Positions 6,867 through 13,758 of a DNA stretch of 22,780 nucleotides are shown piece by piece. The notes under the pieces were generated by a model. The model saw only the letters and a program-made list of their open reading frames with translations. It made no database searches and was not told where the DNA came from. The stretch's first letter is position 1; each line of letters starts with the position of its first letter. Source of the stretch: a virus; the IMG/VR virus record IMGVR_UViG_3300025674_000430, positions 1 to 22,780 of that record, one strand, 5' to 3'. The translations under genes and the position numbers were made by a program.

Positions 6867-7791
6867 ATACAAAGTACGTTATGCAGTTATGTCGCATAGC
6901 AGAGAAGCTAATGTTCCATTAATGCAAGATTTAACAGATAAAAATTTATATTGGTATGTTCCAAAATCACAAGTGCAAAGATACAAAGACGCAGGTGCTA
7001 GATATGTTGTAGGTGTAACGGAAGAAAAAGTAATGCCTATGAAAGTGCAACAACAAAACAAAGCATTGTTAGACGCACATAGAGTAGGTGCATATTTAGT
7101 TATGTTAGATGATGACACAGAATCATTTGAAGAATTAACATACAAAGATAGCAAAAGTGCAAAGAAGCGTAGTGTTCCTATGGACTATGTTACTTATAAA
7201 GTAATTATGGAACTTGCTGAAAGTCCATATTATTTAGCAGGTATTAGCAGAAATCAAAATCCATTTTTTAATAACTTCAAAACTAACAATGCTTGTATGA
7301 TACATGGACAATACAGAATATTTAAACCTGTAAAAAATGTTAAAGATTTAATATTATCTGATGAAAGTCAAAATGAGTGGAAGCGAATAAGCAGTTTAGA
7401 AGATATTGATATGTCTATTGCACACATGTATTTTCATAAAGGAGTTGTAAGAGTTGAAAGTTTATGGGCAATTACACCACCTAGTTACTATCTCAATGTA
7501 GGAATGCATGGTGGTTACAATGGAGATGACGAAGATGAAGTACAAGCAAATCACGAAAAACGTATAGAAACATTTTGTTCTGATATGTATATGTTATTCA
7601 CAAAGTGGAGTGATTGTGAAAATGATATTTTAGGTAATGGTTGGGATATAAAAAAAGGCAAGACCATGCAAGAAAACAAAATCAAAATACCATGGAGAAG
7701 ATTAGGTAATAAAGGATTTGCAAAAAATATAAAATACGCAACAAGAAACAAATATAATCCTATAATACATAACAAGTACAAAACAATGTAA
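6859..7791 (+). CDS. TET-associated glycosyltransferase-like protein 1 (DDD motif)
   Basis: 310 residues starting at ATG 6859 (AAGGA eight bases upstream; an in-frame ATG at 6796 lies inside the lysozyme and lacks a site). The N-terminal half has a GT-A-like plan: YAVMSHSREANVP near the start, YWYVPKSQVQRYK, and VMLDDDTESF with D84-D86 as likely nucleotide-sugar/metal ligands. Then comes an NNACMIHGQYRIFK stretch and SLEDIDMSIAHMYF (E181-D182, candidate catalytic region). The tail after about 240 is basic. This resembles the TET-associated glycosyltransferase group, thought to glycosylate oxidised bases in phage DNA. Sugar and base are unknown. First of three such genes here. Confidence 0.7.
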   Translation: MSKYKVRYAVMSHSREANVPLMQDLTDKNLYWYVPKSQVQRYKDAGARYVVGVTEEKVMPMKVQQQNKALLDAHRVGAYLVMLDDDTESFEELTYKDSKSAKKRSVPMDYVTYKVIMELAESPYYLAGISRNQNPFFNNFKTNNACMIHGQYRIFKPVKNVKDLILSDESQNEWKRISSLEDIDMSIAHMYFHKGVVRVESLWAITPPSYYLNVGMHGGYNGDDEDEVQANHEKRIETFCSDMYMLFTKWSDCENDILGNGWDIKKGKTMQENKIKIPWRRLGNKGFAKNIKYATRNKYNPIIHNKYKTM

Positions 7792-7804
7792 CCAAAGGAG
7801 ATGT

Positions 7805-8491
7805 ATGTCTGAACGTATAGATAAACTTGAATTTGAACAAGTAGATATAAATTCACTAAGTGAATATCCTGATAATCCAAGAATTGGAGATGTAGATAAG
7901 ATTGCTGAATCTCTTGAAACTAATGGACAGTACAGACCAATAGTTGTTAATAAAAGAAACAATCAAATACTTGCAGGTAATCATACTTGGAAAGCAGCTA
8001 AACAAATAGGTTGGGATACAATCTATGTTTCATTTGTAGATGTTGATGATGATACTGCTAAAAAGATAGTTCTTGTTGATAACAGAGTTAATGATTTAGC
8101 AGAATACAATGCAGAAACTATGTCAAAAATGCTTAATGAACTTATGGATTTAGGAGAGCTTATTGGTACAGGTTTTAATGCTGATGAAGTTGATGATATG
8201 TTATCTTCATTTGACGCAATAAGTGAAACTGAATTTGAGGAGTTTCAAGGTGGCTACGCAATGTCTGATGAAGAAATTGAAGAAGTCAAAGAAAGACGTA
8301 AAGAAAATAAACGTATTGAAGATGGCGACAGGTTTCATGATATCTTGTTGTATTTTAAGACAGAGGAGTACAACGAATATAAAGAAATGATTAATGCTTT
8401 AGCTGAACATTTTACAACTAACTTAACTGACGCTTGTTTACAATCAGTAAGATACGCATACGAAAATCTTGTTGAAAAAAAAAATGAGTAA
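7805..8491 (+). CDS. ParB-like protein of a base-modification cluster
   Basis: 228 residues. Residues 8-100 form a ParB/sulfiredoxin-type domain: VDINSLSEYPDNPRIGD, IAESLETNGQYRPIVV, ILAGNHTWKAAKQIGW and VDNRVNDLAEYNAETM. The usual GERR of ParB is replaced by GNHT (58-61), as in the actinophage-type branch. The remaining ~110 residues are very acidic then helical (EEIEEVKERRKENKRIEDGD). Such proteins occur repeatedly next to TET/JBP dioxygenases and glycosyltransferases in phages, with no firmly known reaction. Chromosome-type partitioning is unlikely, since no ParA or parS-like array is seen. AAAGGAGATGT precedes ATG; the next gene begins immediately after its stop. Confidence 0.75.
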   Translation: MSERIDKLEFEQVDINSLSEYPDNPRIGDVDKIAESLETNGQYRPIVVNKRNNQILAGNHTWKAAKQIGWDTIYVSFVDVDDDTAKKIVLVDNRVNDLAEYNAETMSKMLNELMDLGELIGTGFNADEVDDMLSSFDAISETEFEEFQGGYAMSDEEIEEVKERRKENKRIEDGDRFHDILLYFKTEEYNEYKEMINALAEHFTTNLTDACLQSVRYAYENLVEKKNE

Positions 8492-9286
8492 ATGGAAAAA
8501 ATCAAGTTCTGTATTCCTAGCTATCAAAGACCTAATAAACAAGCAACTTTAGAATACTTAGTTAAATTAGGTTATAAAAAAAATGAAATATTTATTTATG
8601 TTCAAGAAGAAATTGATGAATATTTATACAAATATAATTGGAATGATTTAGCAAATATAATCTACAAACCTGCTTATAACATAGGTAGTGCAAGAAACAA
8701 TATTTTAGATGATTTAGATATTGGCGAACAAGCAATAATGCTAGATGATGACGTTAGGCATATTAAATATTTAAGAGATTCAAAATTATATACAATACAA
8801 AGCAGAGAACAACTAGATAAAATTATTGATACCGGTTTTACTGAAGCAGAAAAATACAATGCAAAACTATGGGGATTTAATACGTACTCTACACCAATGT
8901 TTATGTGTGGTCGTTGGGAAAAAGAATTACAGAACATGATATATGTATGGTTTGGAATAATTAATTCAGGAATAAAGGTAGATGTTAAGCAACAAGTATT
9001 TGATGATGATGATTATGTAATTAGACATTTGTTTGAGGGACATAAAGTTTTACGATATAACAGATATTGTTTAGGACATACTATGGCTAGTGTTGGTACA
9101 GAAATGGCTAGGCAAAGAAACAATCAAGAATATTTTGATAGTCAATTAGATTACATGAAACAAAAGTATGGAGATTTTATTTATTTGTATCATCATAAAA
9201 CATACAAAAGAAACTATCCTAAATTACAGAAAGACTTTGTTAAAAAAGGATTGATTAAAGATAAGAGGATTGAGCAATACAAATGA
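8492..9286 (+). CDS. TET-associated glycosyltransferase-like protein 2 (DDD motif)
   Basis: 264 residues. FCIPSYQRPNKQATLEYL at the N-terminus, IFIYVQEEIDEY, then YNIGSARNNILDD (about 62-74) and AIMLDDDVRHIKYL with D85-D87 are the signature of the TAGT/GREB1-like glycosyltransferase group as I know it. A second acidic run, VFDDDDYVIRHL (D171-D174), and a GHTMASVGTEMARQRN segment complete the GT-A-like domain; the C-terminus is basic. Expected role: transfer of a sugar to a hydroxylated base in phage DNA made by the dioxygenase at 10320. It starts directly after the ParB-like stop and overlaps the next gene by four bases. Confidence 0.75.
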   Translation: MEKIKFCIPSYQRPNKQATLEYLVKLGYKKNEIFIYVQEEIDEYLYKYNWNDLANIIYKPAYNIGSARNNILDDLDIGEQAIMLDDDVRHIKYLRDSKLYTIQSREQLDKIIDTGFTEAEKYNAKLWGFNTYSTPMFMCGRWEKELQNMIYVWFGIINSGIKVDVKQQVFDDDDYVIRHLFEGHKVLRYNRYCLGHTMASVGTEMARQRNNQEYFDSQLDYMKQKYGDFIYLYHHKTYKRNYPKLQKDFVKKGLIKDKRIEQYK

Positions 9287-10044
9287 ACATATACATACCG
9301 ACTCTAGGCAGGACAGAAAAACAAATAACATTAAGTAATCTACCAACTAACTTGTATGACCAAACATACTTAGTATGTGTAGAAAATGAAGCAGACTCTC
9401 TTAAAAAGTATGGTGTTAAATTATTAGTTACGCCACCTGAAGTTAAAGGTATTGGACCAACAAGACAATACGTTATAGATAATACAAAAGATAAACACAT
9501 ATTGTTCTTAGATGATGATTTAAAATTTTACAAAAGATATAAAGATAAAAAATTAAAGAAAGCTACACCTGAACAGTTTAATCAATTACATACGTGGATA
9601 AATTGGACACTTGAAATGGGATATCCAATGGTTGGTGTTTCAGCACAAGCAGGTAACAATAGATACGATATGAATTTTGCTTACTTGCAGAGAATGTTTA
9701 CAGTTTATGGATTAAACACAGAGTTTCTAAAAGAAAGAAATATTAGATTTGATGAAATGCCTTTAATGGAAGATTTTAATGTTGCACTAAAAGTAATTAG
9801 GAATGGTTACAAAACAATAACAAATACAGAATGGGCACACACACAATCTAATAGTAATGCTTCAGGTGGTTGTTCTACCTATAGAGATTTTGAACTTCAA
9901 AAGAAATCTGCATTTATGTTAATGGAGAAACACTATCCTTATGTTAAAGTAGTTAAAAAGAAAGCAAAGTCTTGGGAAAACATGGAAGAAAGATATGATG
10001 TGCGTGTTTATTGGAAGAAAGCGTACATTGAGGGTACATATTAG
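9283..10044 (+). CDS. TET-associated glycosyltransferase-like protein 3 (DDD motif)
   Basis: 253 residues. NIYIPTLGRTEKQITLSNLP opens the domain, followed by YLVCVENEADSLKKYG, GIGPTRQYVIDN (57-67) and ILFLDDDLKFYKRY with D77-D79. LMEDFNVALKVIRNGY (E163-D164) and WAHTQSNSNASGGCSTYR (H186) mark the acceptor/catalytic half. It is clearly related to the gene at 8492 in plan but much diverged, so it probably has a different acceptor or donor, for example adding a second sugar. It shares the ATGA overlap with gene 2. A 117-base gap follows. Confidence 0.75.
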   Translation: MNIYIPTLGRTEKQITLSNLPTNLYDQTYLVCVENEADSLKKYGVKLLVTPPEVKGIGPTRQYVIDNTKDKHILFLDDDLKFYKRYKDKKLKKATPEQFNQLHTWINWTLEMGYPMVGVSAQAGNNRYDMNFAYLQRMFTVYGLNTEFLKERNIRFDEMPLMEDFNVALKVIRNGYKTITNTEWAHTQSNSNASGGCSTYRDFELQKKSAFMLMEKHYPYVKVVKKKAKSWENMEERYDVRVYWKKAYIEGTY

Positions 10045-10161
10045 CCATATAAGACGTTTATTTTATTGACGTGCAACGTTGTACCACGCTGACACTACCA
10101 TATCTTAAATGGTCTTAAACGTTCTCTCAGGGATATATTGTAGAAAAGAGGAGTAATAGAC

Positions 10162-10323
10162 GTGCAAAAATTGATAGATATACTTAAAGATATAGATATA
10201 AGCAAATATTCACAAGATGAGTACAGAAACATTGTTCAAGAAATATTTGAAGTTTGGTATAATGAAAGAATCAACAAAGTATTAGACAAAGTTGGTTGGA
10301 GAGATTTTGGAGGTAGTGGTTGA
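10162..10323 (+). CDS. Small unknown protein preceding the dioxygenase (53 aa)
   Basis: A frame of 53 codons from GTG 10162, with GAGGAG about eight bases upstream, ending at TGA 10321-10323. The product (QKLIDILKDIDISKYS..., then EIFEVWYNERINKVLDKVGW) is acidic-to-neutral and probably all-helical, with one long amphipathic helix. Its last codons carry the GGAGG that serves the TTG start of the dioxygenase, and the stop overlaps that start, so the two should be translationally coupled. It could be a small partner of the dioxygenase or just a leader peptide; no homologue is recognised. Confidence 0.6.
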   Translation: MQKLIDILKDIDISKYSQDEYRNIVQEIFEVWYNERINKVLDKVGWRDFGGSG

Positions 10324-11180
10324 TTGACATAAGATTAAGAAGCAAAGTTAGTCAAGAAGAACTGAAACAAAAAATAGGTAAGATACTTACTGAAGAAGAT
10401 TACAATTTAGTTATTCATAAAGACACAACATTACGTGGTCCAAATGGAGAACTCATTGGTGTTTTTCAAAAAGGGATTATTCCTGAAGATATTATGGAAC
10501 AAACATATCCTACATTACATGAACTCAAAGCGTTGCAATCTAACAACAGAGGATATGCTAGTGGATTACCTAGAATAAAAAGAGGAAGTAGTGGAAGAAC
10601 TGATACTGCTAAACCAATATCATCAGCAGTTGTAGGAAGCATGGATAAAGCAGGTCCAAGACAGTATTGCAGATTAACTGCTTTTAGTGGTAAGCAAACA
10701 AAAGAGTATGAAAAATTGTTTCCTTTATTTGTTTTTATTGGAGAACAGATGAAGAAAGTAGCACCTCAAAGGTGGCAGAATCAAATGGACATGGTTGATA
10801 AAACACATAAAGATTGGGTAATACCTAACACACCATTTACAACAATTACTGTAAATAACAGTTATCCAACAGGAGTGCATACTGATAAAGGAGATTTAGA
10901 TGAGGGGATATCAACATTAGCTTGTATTAAACGTGGCGATATGCAAGGTGGTTATTTAGTGCTTCCTGAATACAGAGTCGCATTCAAAATGGACCATGGG
11001 GATTTATTAGTTTTTGACGCTCATCAATGGCATGGTAATACTGTACTTGAAGCTAATTCAGATGACGCAGAAAGAATAAGTGTTGTATGCTACTACCGAA
11101 CAAAAATGGCTGAGTGTGGAAGTATGGTAGAAGAATACGAAACAATGATAAGTAAAGGAGAATCAAAGTTAGCTAAATGA
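10320..11180 (+). CDS. TET/JBP-type Fe(II)/2-oxoglutarate dioxygenase
   Basis: 286 residues from a TTG start, supported by GGAGG (10309-10313) six bases upstream. After a ~110-residue N-terminal region with a basic Gly/Ser stretch (about 84-97), the dioxygenase domain shows PRQYCRLTAFS, VIPNTPFTTITVNNSYPTG, then VHTDKGDLDEG (H187 and D189 as iron ligands), GGYLVLPEY, GDLLVFDAHQWHGN (H238, possibly H235, as third ligand) and ERISVVCYYR (R252, 2-oxoglutarate contact). This is the phage TET/JBP pattern. Such enzymes oxidise the methyl of 5-methylcytosine (or a thymine methyl in JBP) in DNA to hydroxymethyl. With three glycosyltransferases upstream, the product is probably glycosylated. The base target cannot be told here. 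It overlaps the next gene by four bases. Confidence 0.85.
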   Translation: MIDIRLRSKVSQEELKQKIGKILTEEDYNLVIHKDTTLRGPNGELIGVFQKGIIPEDIMEQTYPTLHELKALQSNNRGYASGLPRIKRGSSGRTDTAKPISSAVVGSMDKAGPRQYCRLTAFSGKQTKEYEKLFPLFVFIGEQMKKVAPQRWQNQMDMVDKTHKDWVIPNTPFTTITVNNSYPTGVHTDKGDLDEGISTLACIKRGDMQGGYLVLPEYRVAFKMDHGDLLVFDAHQWHGNTVLEANSDDAERISVVCYYRTKMAECGSMVEEYETMISKGESKLAK

Positions 11181-11719
11181 GTGCACAAATCAAACCTACA
11201 GGACACGTAGAGTGGGACGCTGAAAATGAAACATTTGAAGAATACAAAGTAAGACGTTCAGCAGGTCGTTCAGGTATAGGGCAATCTAACTCTCAAAAAA
11301 ATATGGCAGGTAAATGTACAGTTACCAATAAAATCAAAACTAAATGTGATTGCAGAACTTGTATCAATAGACGCAATCGTTCTAAAGGTAGGAGAAAACA
11401 AAATCAAGCACGTAAGTTATTAAAAATTCCTAACAATAGGTTTCATGGTGCAGACGCACATGAAGAAAATTGGAATACAGGATTACGTGTTGAAGTTAAA
11501 GCAGGTAAGCAAGTTGAGGGATTAAGTAAAGTGTTTTATAAGTCAAAGAAACAAAGTGATTTATCTCATCAATCTTTTGGTGGAAGTAGCAAACCATTTG
11601 TACAAATGAGTATGCCTGATAATTCAAGTAAAGGGATTATAAGTTTTGAAACAGACGATATTGAAAATGTCTGCGTTGAGATACTGAAAAATTTTGGTTA
11701 TGATTTTGGCGATAGTTGA
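11177..11719 (+). CDS. Cys-rich, PD-(D/E)XK nuclease-like protein
   Basis: 180 residues. A Cys cluster (C47, C57, C59, C62; KCDCRTC) is followed by a very basic run (INRRNRSKGRRKQNQARK), then HEENWNTGLRVEVKAGKQV with E106-x-K108 and a downstream KKQSD, which looks like a PD-(D/E)XK nuclease core (E...ExK...Q). The C-terminus resumes as FVQMSMPDNSSKG and a final helix. Actinophage proteins of the same plan are known to me as uncharacterised or Holliday-junction-resolvase-like. It could resolve branched phage DNA before packaging. It is coupled to the dioxygenase and is the last rightward gene before the convergent junction. Confidence 0.6.
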   Translation: MSAQIKPTGHVEWDAENETFEEYKVRRSAGRSGIGQSNSQKNMAGKCTVTNKIKTKCDCRTCINRRNRSKGRRKQNQARKLLKIPNNRFHGADAHEENWNTGLRVEVKAGKQVEGLSKVFYKSKKQSDLSHQSFGGSSKPFVQMSMPDNSSKGIISFETDDIENVCVEILKNFGYDFGDS

Positions 11720-11795
11720 GTGTTAAACTAGCCGAAAGGTAGCCGTTCAAGATTCTCTCTTGACTCTATTCCCAACCATGCCTTTACGATTTATA
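11720..11795. terminator. Convergent intergenic region with a weak hairpin
   Basis: The rightward late genes and the leftward early genes meet here. The only clear fold is TCAAGA (11747-11752) and TCTTGA (11758-11763) around a five-base loop. It works on either strand but has no good U-run behind it, so it is a weak terminator candidate. A short repeat (TAGCCG...GTAGCCG) lies just to its left. Confidence 0.3.
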
Positions 11796-12542
11796 CTATT
11801 TCTTTACAGTAACTTCGTGTCCACAAAATTGACATTTCTCAATCACGTCTAAGTCTATCATAACATGACCTTGAACTGTACAATCTCTAGGAACAGGTGG
11901 TTTGTTGTCCTCGTACATTTTACCTAGTCTTGCCCAATGTTTAGCAAGTGCGTAAGGTGTGAACGTAACATCTTTCCATAGTCTTTGGTAAATTTCTGCA
12001 CGTTCATATACTTCTTCAACTGTAGCTAGTGATTCTTTTAATTCCTTAGCTACTTTGTTCCAACCATTCTGTTCTGTTTTAGTGCTTGGTACGTATTCCA
12101 TTACTTCACACAATGCTTCATATAATTCATAGTGCTTCCCTTTATTACTATGGTTATATGACTTTAGTTTGTAGTCCTCATGTGAACTCCCCTGTAGGTC
12201 ATCATTGACTTGGGGTAGCTCATACATGAATGGTGGAATGCGTATAAGAGTATAAAGATTTGAAGTCTGTTCTTTGGTAGCAGGATTATATCTCTGCTCA
12301 ACATGAATAGCTCTATGTTCTTTTAGTTCTCTTAAAGCACGTTTTACTGTAGAATCAGAAGTATGCATACGTTTAGCTATAGTTTTGATACTTGGATAGC
12401 AAGTGTTATCTTCCTTATCTGCGTATCTACTTAGTACTGCATACAACCTAACAGCTTGTGCCGAAACAGGTAAATCAATTATCCATTCCGGCACTATGCT
12501 GAAGTACAAATCACTACTGATTTTGTCTGACTCTGTTCCCAT
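11796..12542 (-). CDS. Winged-helix replication-type protein
   Basis: 248 residues. Residues about 10-110 form a helix-turn-helix domain of the HTH_36/replication-initiator kind: LYFSIVPEWIIDLPVSAQAVRLYAVLSRYAD, TCYPSIKTIAKRMHTSDSTVKRALRELKEHRAI. A middle linker is followed by a helical region (WNKVAKELKESLATVEEVYERAEIYQRLWKD) and FTPYALAKHWARLG, reminiscent of DnaD-like replication proteins. The C-terminus has CQFCGH, half of a zinc site. It probably binds the phage origin or recruits helicase; it could also be a regulator. The ATG lies within a perfect palindrome at 12539-12552 and has no ribosome binding site. Confidence 0.65.
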   Translation of the reverse strand: MGTESDKISSDLYFSIVPEWIIDLPVSAQAVRLYAVLSRYADKEDNTCYPSIKTIAKRMHTSDSTVKRALRELKEHRAIHVEQRYNPATKEQTSNLYTLIRIPPFMYELPQVNDDLQGSSHEDYKLKSYNHSNKGKHYELYEALCEVMEYVPSTKTEQNGWNKVAKELKESLATVEEVYERAEIYQRLWKDVTFTPYALAKHWARLGKMYEDNKPPVPRDCTVQGHVMIDLDVIEKCQFCGHEVTVKK

Positions 12543-12552
12543 TTTAAAATGG
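12539..12552. promoter_or_regulatory. 14-bp perfect palindrome at a stop/start junction
   Basis: CCATTTTAAAATGG reads the same on both strands. On the minus strand it covers the TAA stop of the gene at 12544 and the ATG of the gene at 11796. It may be an operator or a hairpin that controls the start codon, which has no Shine-Dalgarno sequence of its own. Confidence 0.4.
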
Positions 12553-13002
12553 TGCTTCGTCAGGTTGTATATCCTCTATAGGTCTAGCCATTTTTTCTAG
12601 CTCCTCTTTTGACGCACTATTTGAATCAGGTGCTTCTTTTAATTTTTCAATCATTGCAGAAGCAACAGTCTGCGTCATCTCTCCGTCCAACATATCAAGA
12701 TATGCTTTACGTTGGTCATTAGGTAATTTACTAATTAGTGATTCCAAATAATCTAAGGATTTTTCACTAGCTAGTTTTTTACCACCACCACTACTCTTGT
12801 TGTATGTTGGTTTATCACTGGACCAAGTACGTTTAACAGGTGTTCCTTTGAACTCTGCTGTTCCGTAGCTTGACCATATCGCAGTAGTAAATTCATTAGT
12901 AGTATCTAAGATTTCTTCAACAGCAATTTTACCTGCTACTGCTAAATCAATAGCACCTTTGAATGCTACTTGCGAAACAATGAGTTTGTCTTTATTACTC
13001 AA
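12544..13002 (-). CDS. Possible ssDNA-binding-type protein with acidic C-terminal tip
   Basis: 152 residues from a TTG start at 13002, chosen because AAAGG lies about eight bases upstream and no ATG is suitable. N-terminal SNKDKLIVSQVAFKGAIDLAVAGKI recalls a conserved actinophage early protein. The middle is Ser/Gly/Lys-rich (SSGGGKKLASEKS), followed by helices (YLDMLDGEMTQTVASAMIEKL). It ends in an acidic tail with IQPDEAPF, which strongly resembles the C-terminal tip of single-strand binding proteins that recruits partner proteins. I see no clear OB-fold, so an SSB role is a hypothesis. It sits with replication-type genes. Confidence 0.55.
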   Translation of the reverse strand: MSNKDKLIVSQVAFKGAIDLAVAGKIAVEEILDTTNEFTTAIWSSYGTAEFKGTPVKRTWSSDKPTYNKSSGGGKKLASEKSLDYLESLISKLPNDQRKAYLDMLDGEMTQTVASAMIEKLKEAPDSNSASKEELEKMARPIEDIQPDEAPF

Positions 13003-13153
13003 TGTCTATGCCTTTCTCTTCTGCACAGCTTATACAAACTGCGACTTCACTTATGTTATTTTTTTTATCTACTTCTACATACACCATTTCTTCAGGTTCG
13101 AACATAGGACTAACTATCTTCAAGCAGAAGTAACATTTATCAACTCTAGCCAT
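12995..13153 (-). CDS. Small zinc-ribbon protein (52 aa)
   Basis: A frame of 52 codons: ARVDKCYFCLKIV near the start and VAVCISCAEEKGIDIE at the end, i.e. two CxxC knuckles (CYFC, CISC) about 35 residues apart, a minimal zinc ribbon. Support also comes from exact junctions: its ATG overlaps the stop of the gene at 13153 by one base (TAATG), and its 3' end contains the ribosome binding site and TTG start of the following gene. It may bind nucleic acid or act as a regulator; the partner is unknown. Confidence 0.65.
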   Translation of the reverse strand: MARVDKCYFCLKIVSPMFEPEEMVYVEVDKKNNISEVAVCISCAEEKGIDIE

Positions 13154-13521
13154 TAAACTAACCGAAGCTGACTATCTTTTTTTTCGTCATCAGGTTTAGA
13201 AACAAGATAGAACAAGAAGTGTCCCTGTTCTTTGCCTTGAACTGTAGCAATATCCCAATTATCATCATGGCGTAAGTTATGAATTACTGCACCAAATCTA
13301 GTACAACGTAAATCGAAAACAAACTCGCCATTTGATATAGGTTTATCGTTTCTATACTTGATTAATACATACTTAATTAATTCAGTTTTGTTACTGACAT
13401 AAGCAGGTATGATATCTCCTCTAAAAGAAGTAACTAGATTAGCTTTAATCTTTTTATCTCTTTTAATGGATTTTATTATGTTTTCCTGTTCCTTTGTAGG
13501 AACATATCTTTCTTCAGACAT
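13153..13521 (-). CDS. Winged-helix (HTH_55-like) protein
   Basis: 122 residues. N-terminal basic region (YVPTKEQENIIKSIKRDKKIK), then TELIKYVLIKYRNDKPISNGEFVFDLRCTRFGAVIHNLRHDDNWDI, whose RCTRFGAVIHNLR..WDI resembles the recognition part of small phage winged-helix proteins (HTH_55-like). It ends in an acidic, charged tail. It probably binds DNA in replication or early gene control. GAAAGGACAGTA precedes ATG, and it ends overlapping the zinc-ribbon start. Confidence 0.55.
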   Translation of the reverse strand: MSEERYVPTKEQENIIKSIKRDKKIKANLVTSFRGDIIPAYVSNKTELIKYVLIKYRNDKPISNGEFVFDLRCTRFGAVIHNLRHDDNWDIATVQGKEQGHFLFYLVSKPDDEKKDSQLRLV

Positions 13522-13751
13522 TACTGTCCTTTCTTTAATTTGCTTCGCATTTTTTTATCTTGCAAAGACTTGTACCATGTATCGTTAGCTATCCAATGTT
13601 CGATAACATCAGAGTACCAAACAGGACTGTTGCTTAGATACATTGTAGGTTGGGGCAACTTGCCACGATGAATCCACACACGTAGCAAGTTTGCCTCTAT
13701 TCCTAATCGGTTAGCAATGTCTTTAGTAGATAAGATACTACCGATATTCAT
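13521..13751 (-). CDS. Excisionase/MerR-like small HTH protein
   Basis: 76 residues from ATG 13751, chosen over an upstream start at 13862 because AGGAGA lies just before it and the upstream extension would overlap the DUF932 gene. ILSTKDIANRLGIEANLLRVWIHRGKLPQPTMYLSNSPVWYSDVIEHWI matches the AlpA/excisionase-type winged HTH: helix-turn-helix, then a wing with a WYSDVIEHWI end. The C-terminus is basic. It could be an early regulator; no integrase is seen, so excision is not implied. Confidence 0.65.
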   Translation of the reverse strand: MNIGSILSTKDIANRLGIEANLLRVWIHRGKLPQPTMYLSNSPVWYSDVIEHWIANDTWYKSLQDKKMRSKLKKGQ

Positions 13752-13758
13752 GTTTCTC

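Noticed and set aside
7551-7962. Leftward hydrophobic open frames opposite the glycosyltransferase and ParB-like genes
   Set aside because: They are antisense to well-supported genes; the hydrophobic look is the usual result of reading AT-rich lysine codons backwards.
7805-8491. Plasmid-type partition system
   Set aside because: The ParB-like protein has no ParA partner and no centromere-like repeats nearby; its neighbours are base-modification genes.
10045-10161. Promoter at TTGACG plus the dyad around CAACGTTG
   Set aside because: No -10 box at the right distance, and the dyad has mismatches beyond eight bases; nothing firm enough to list.
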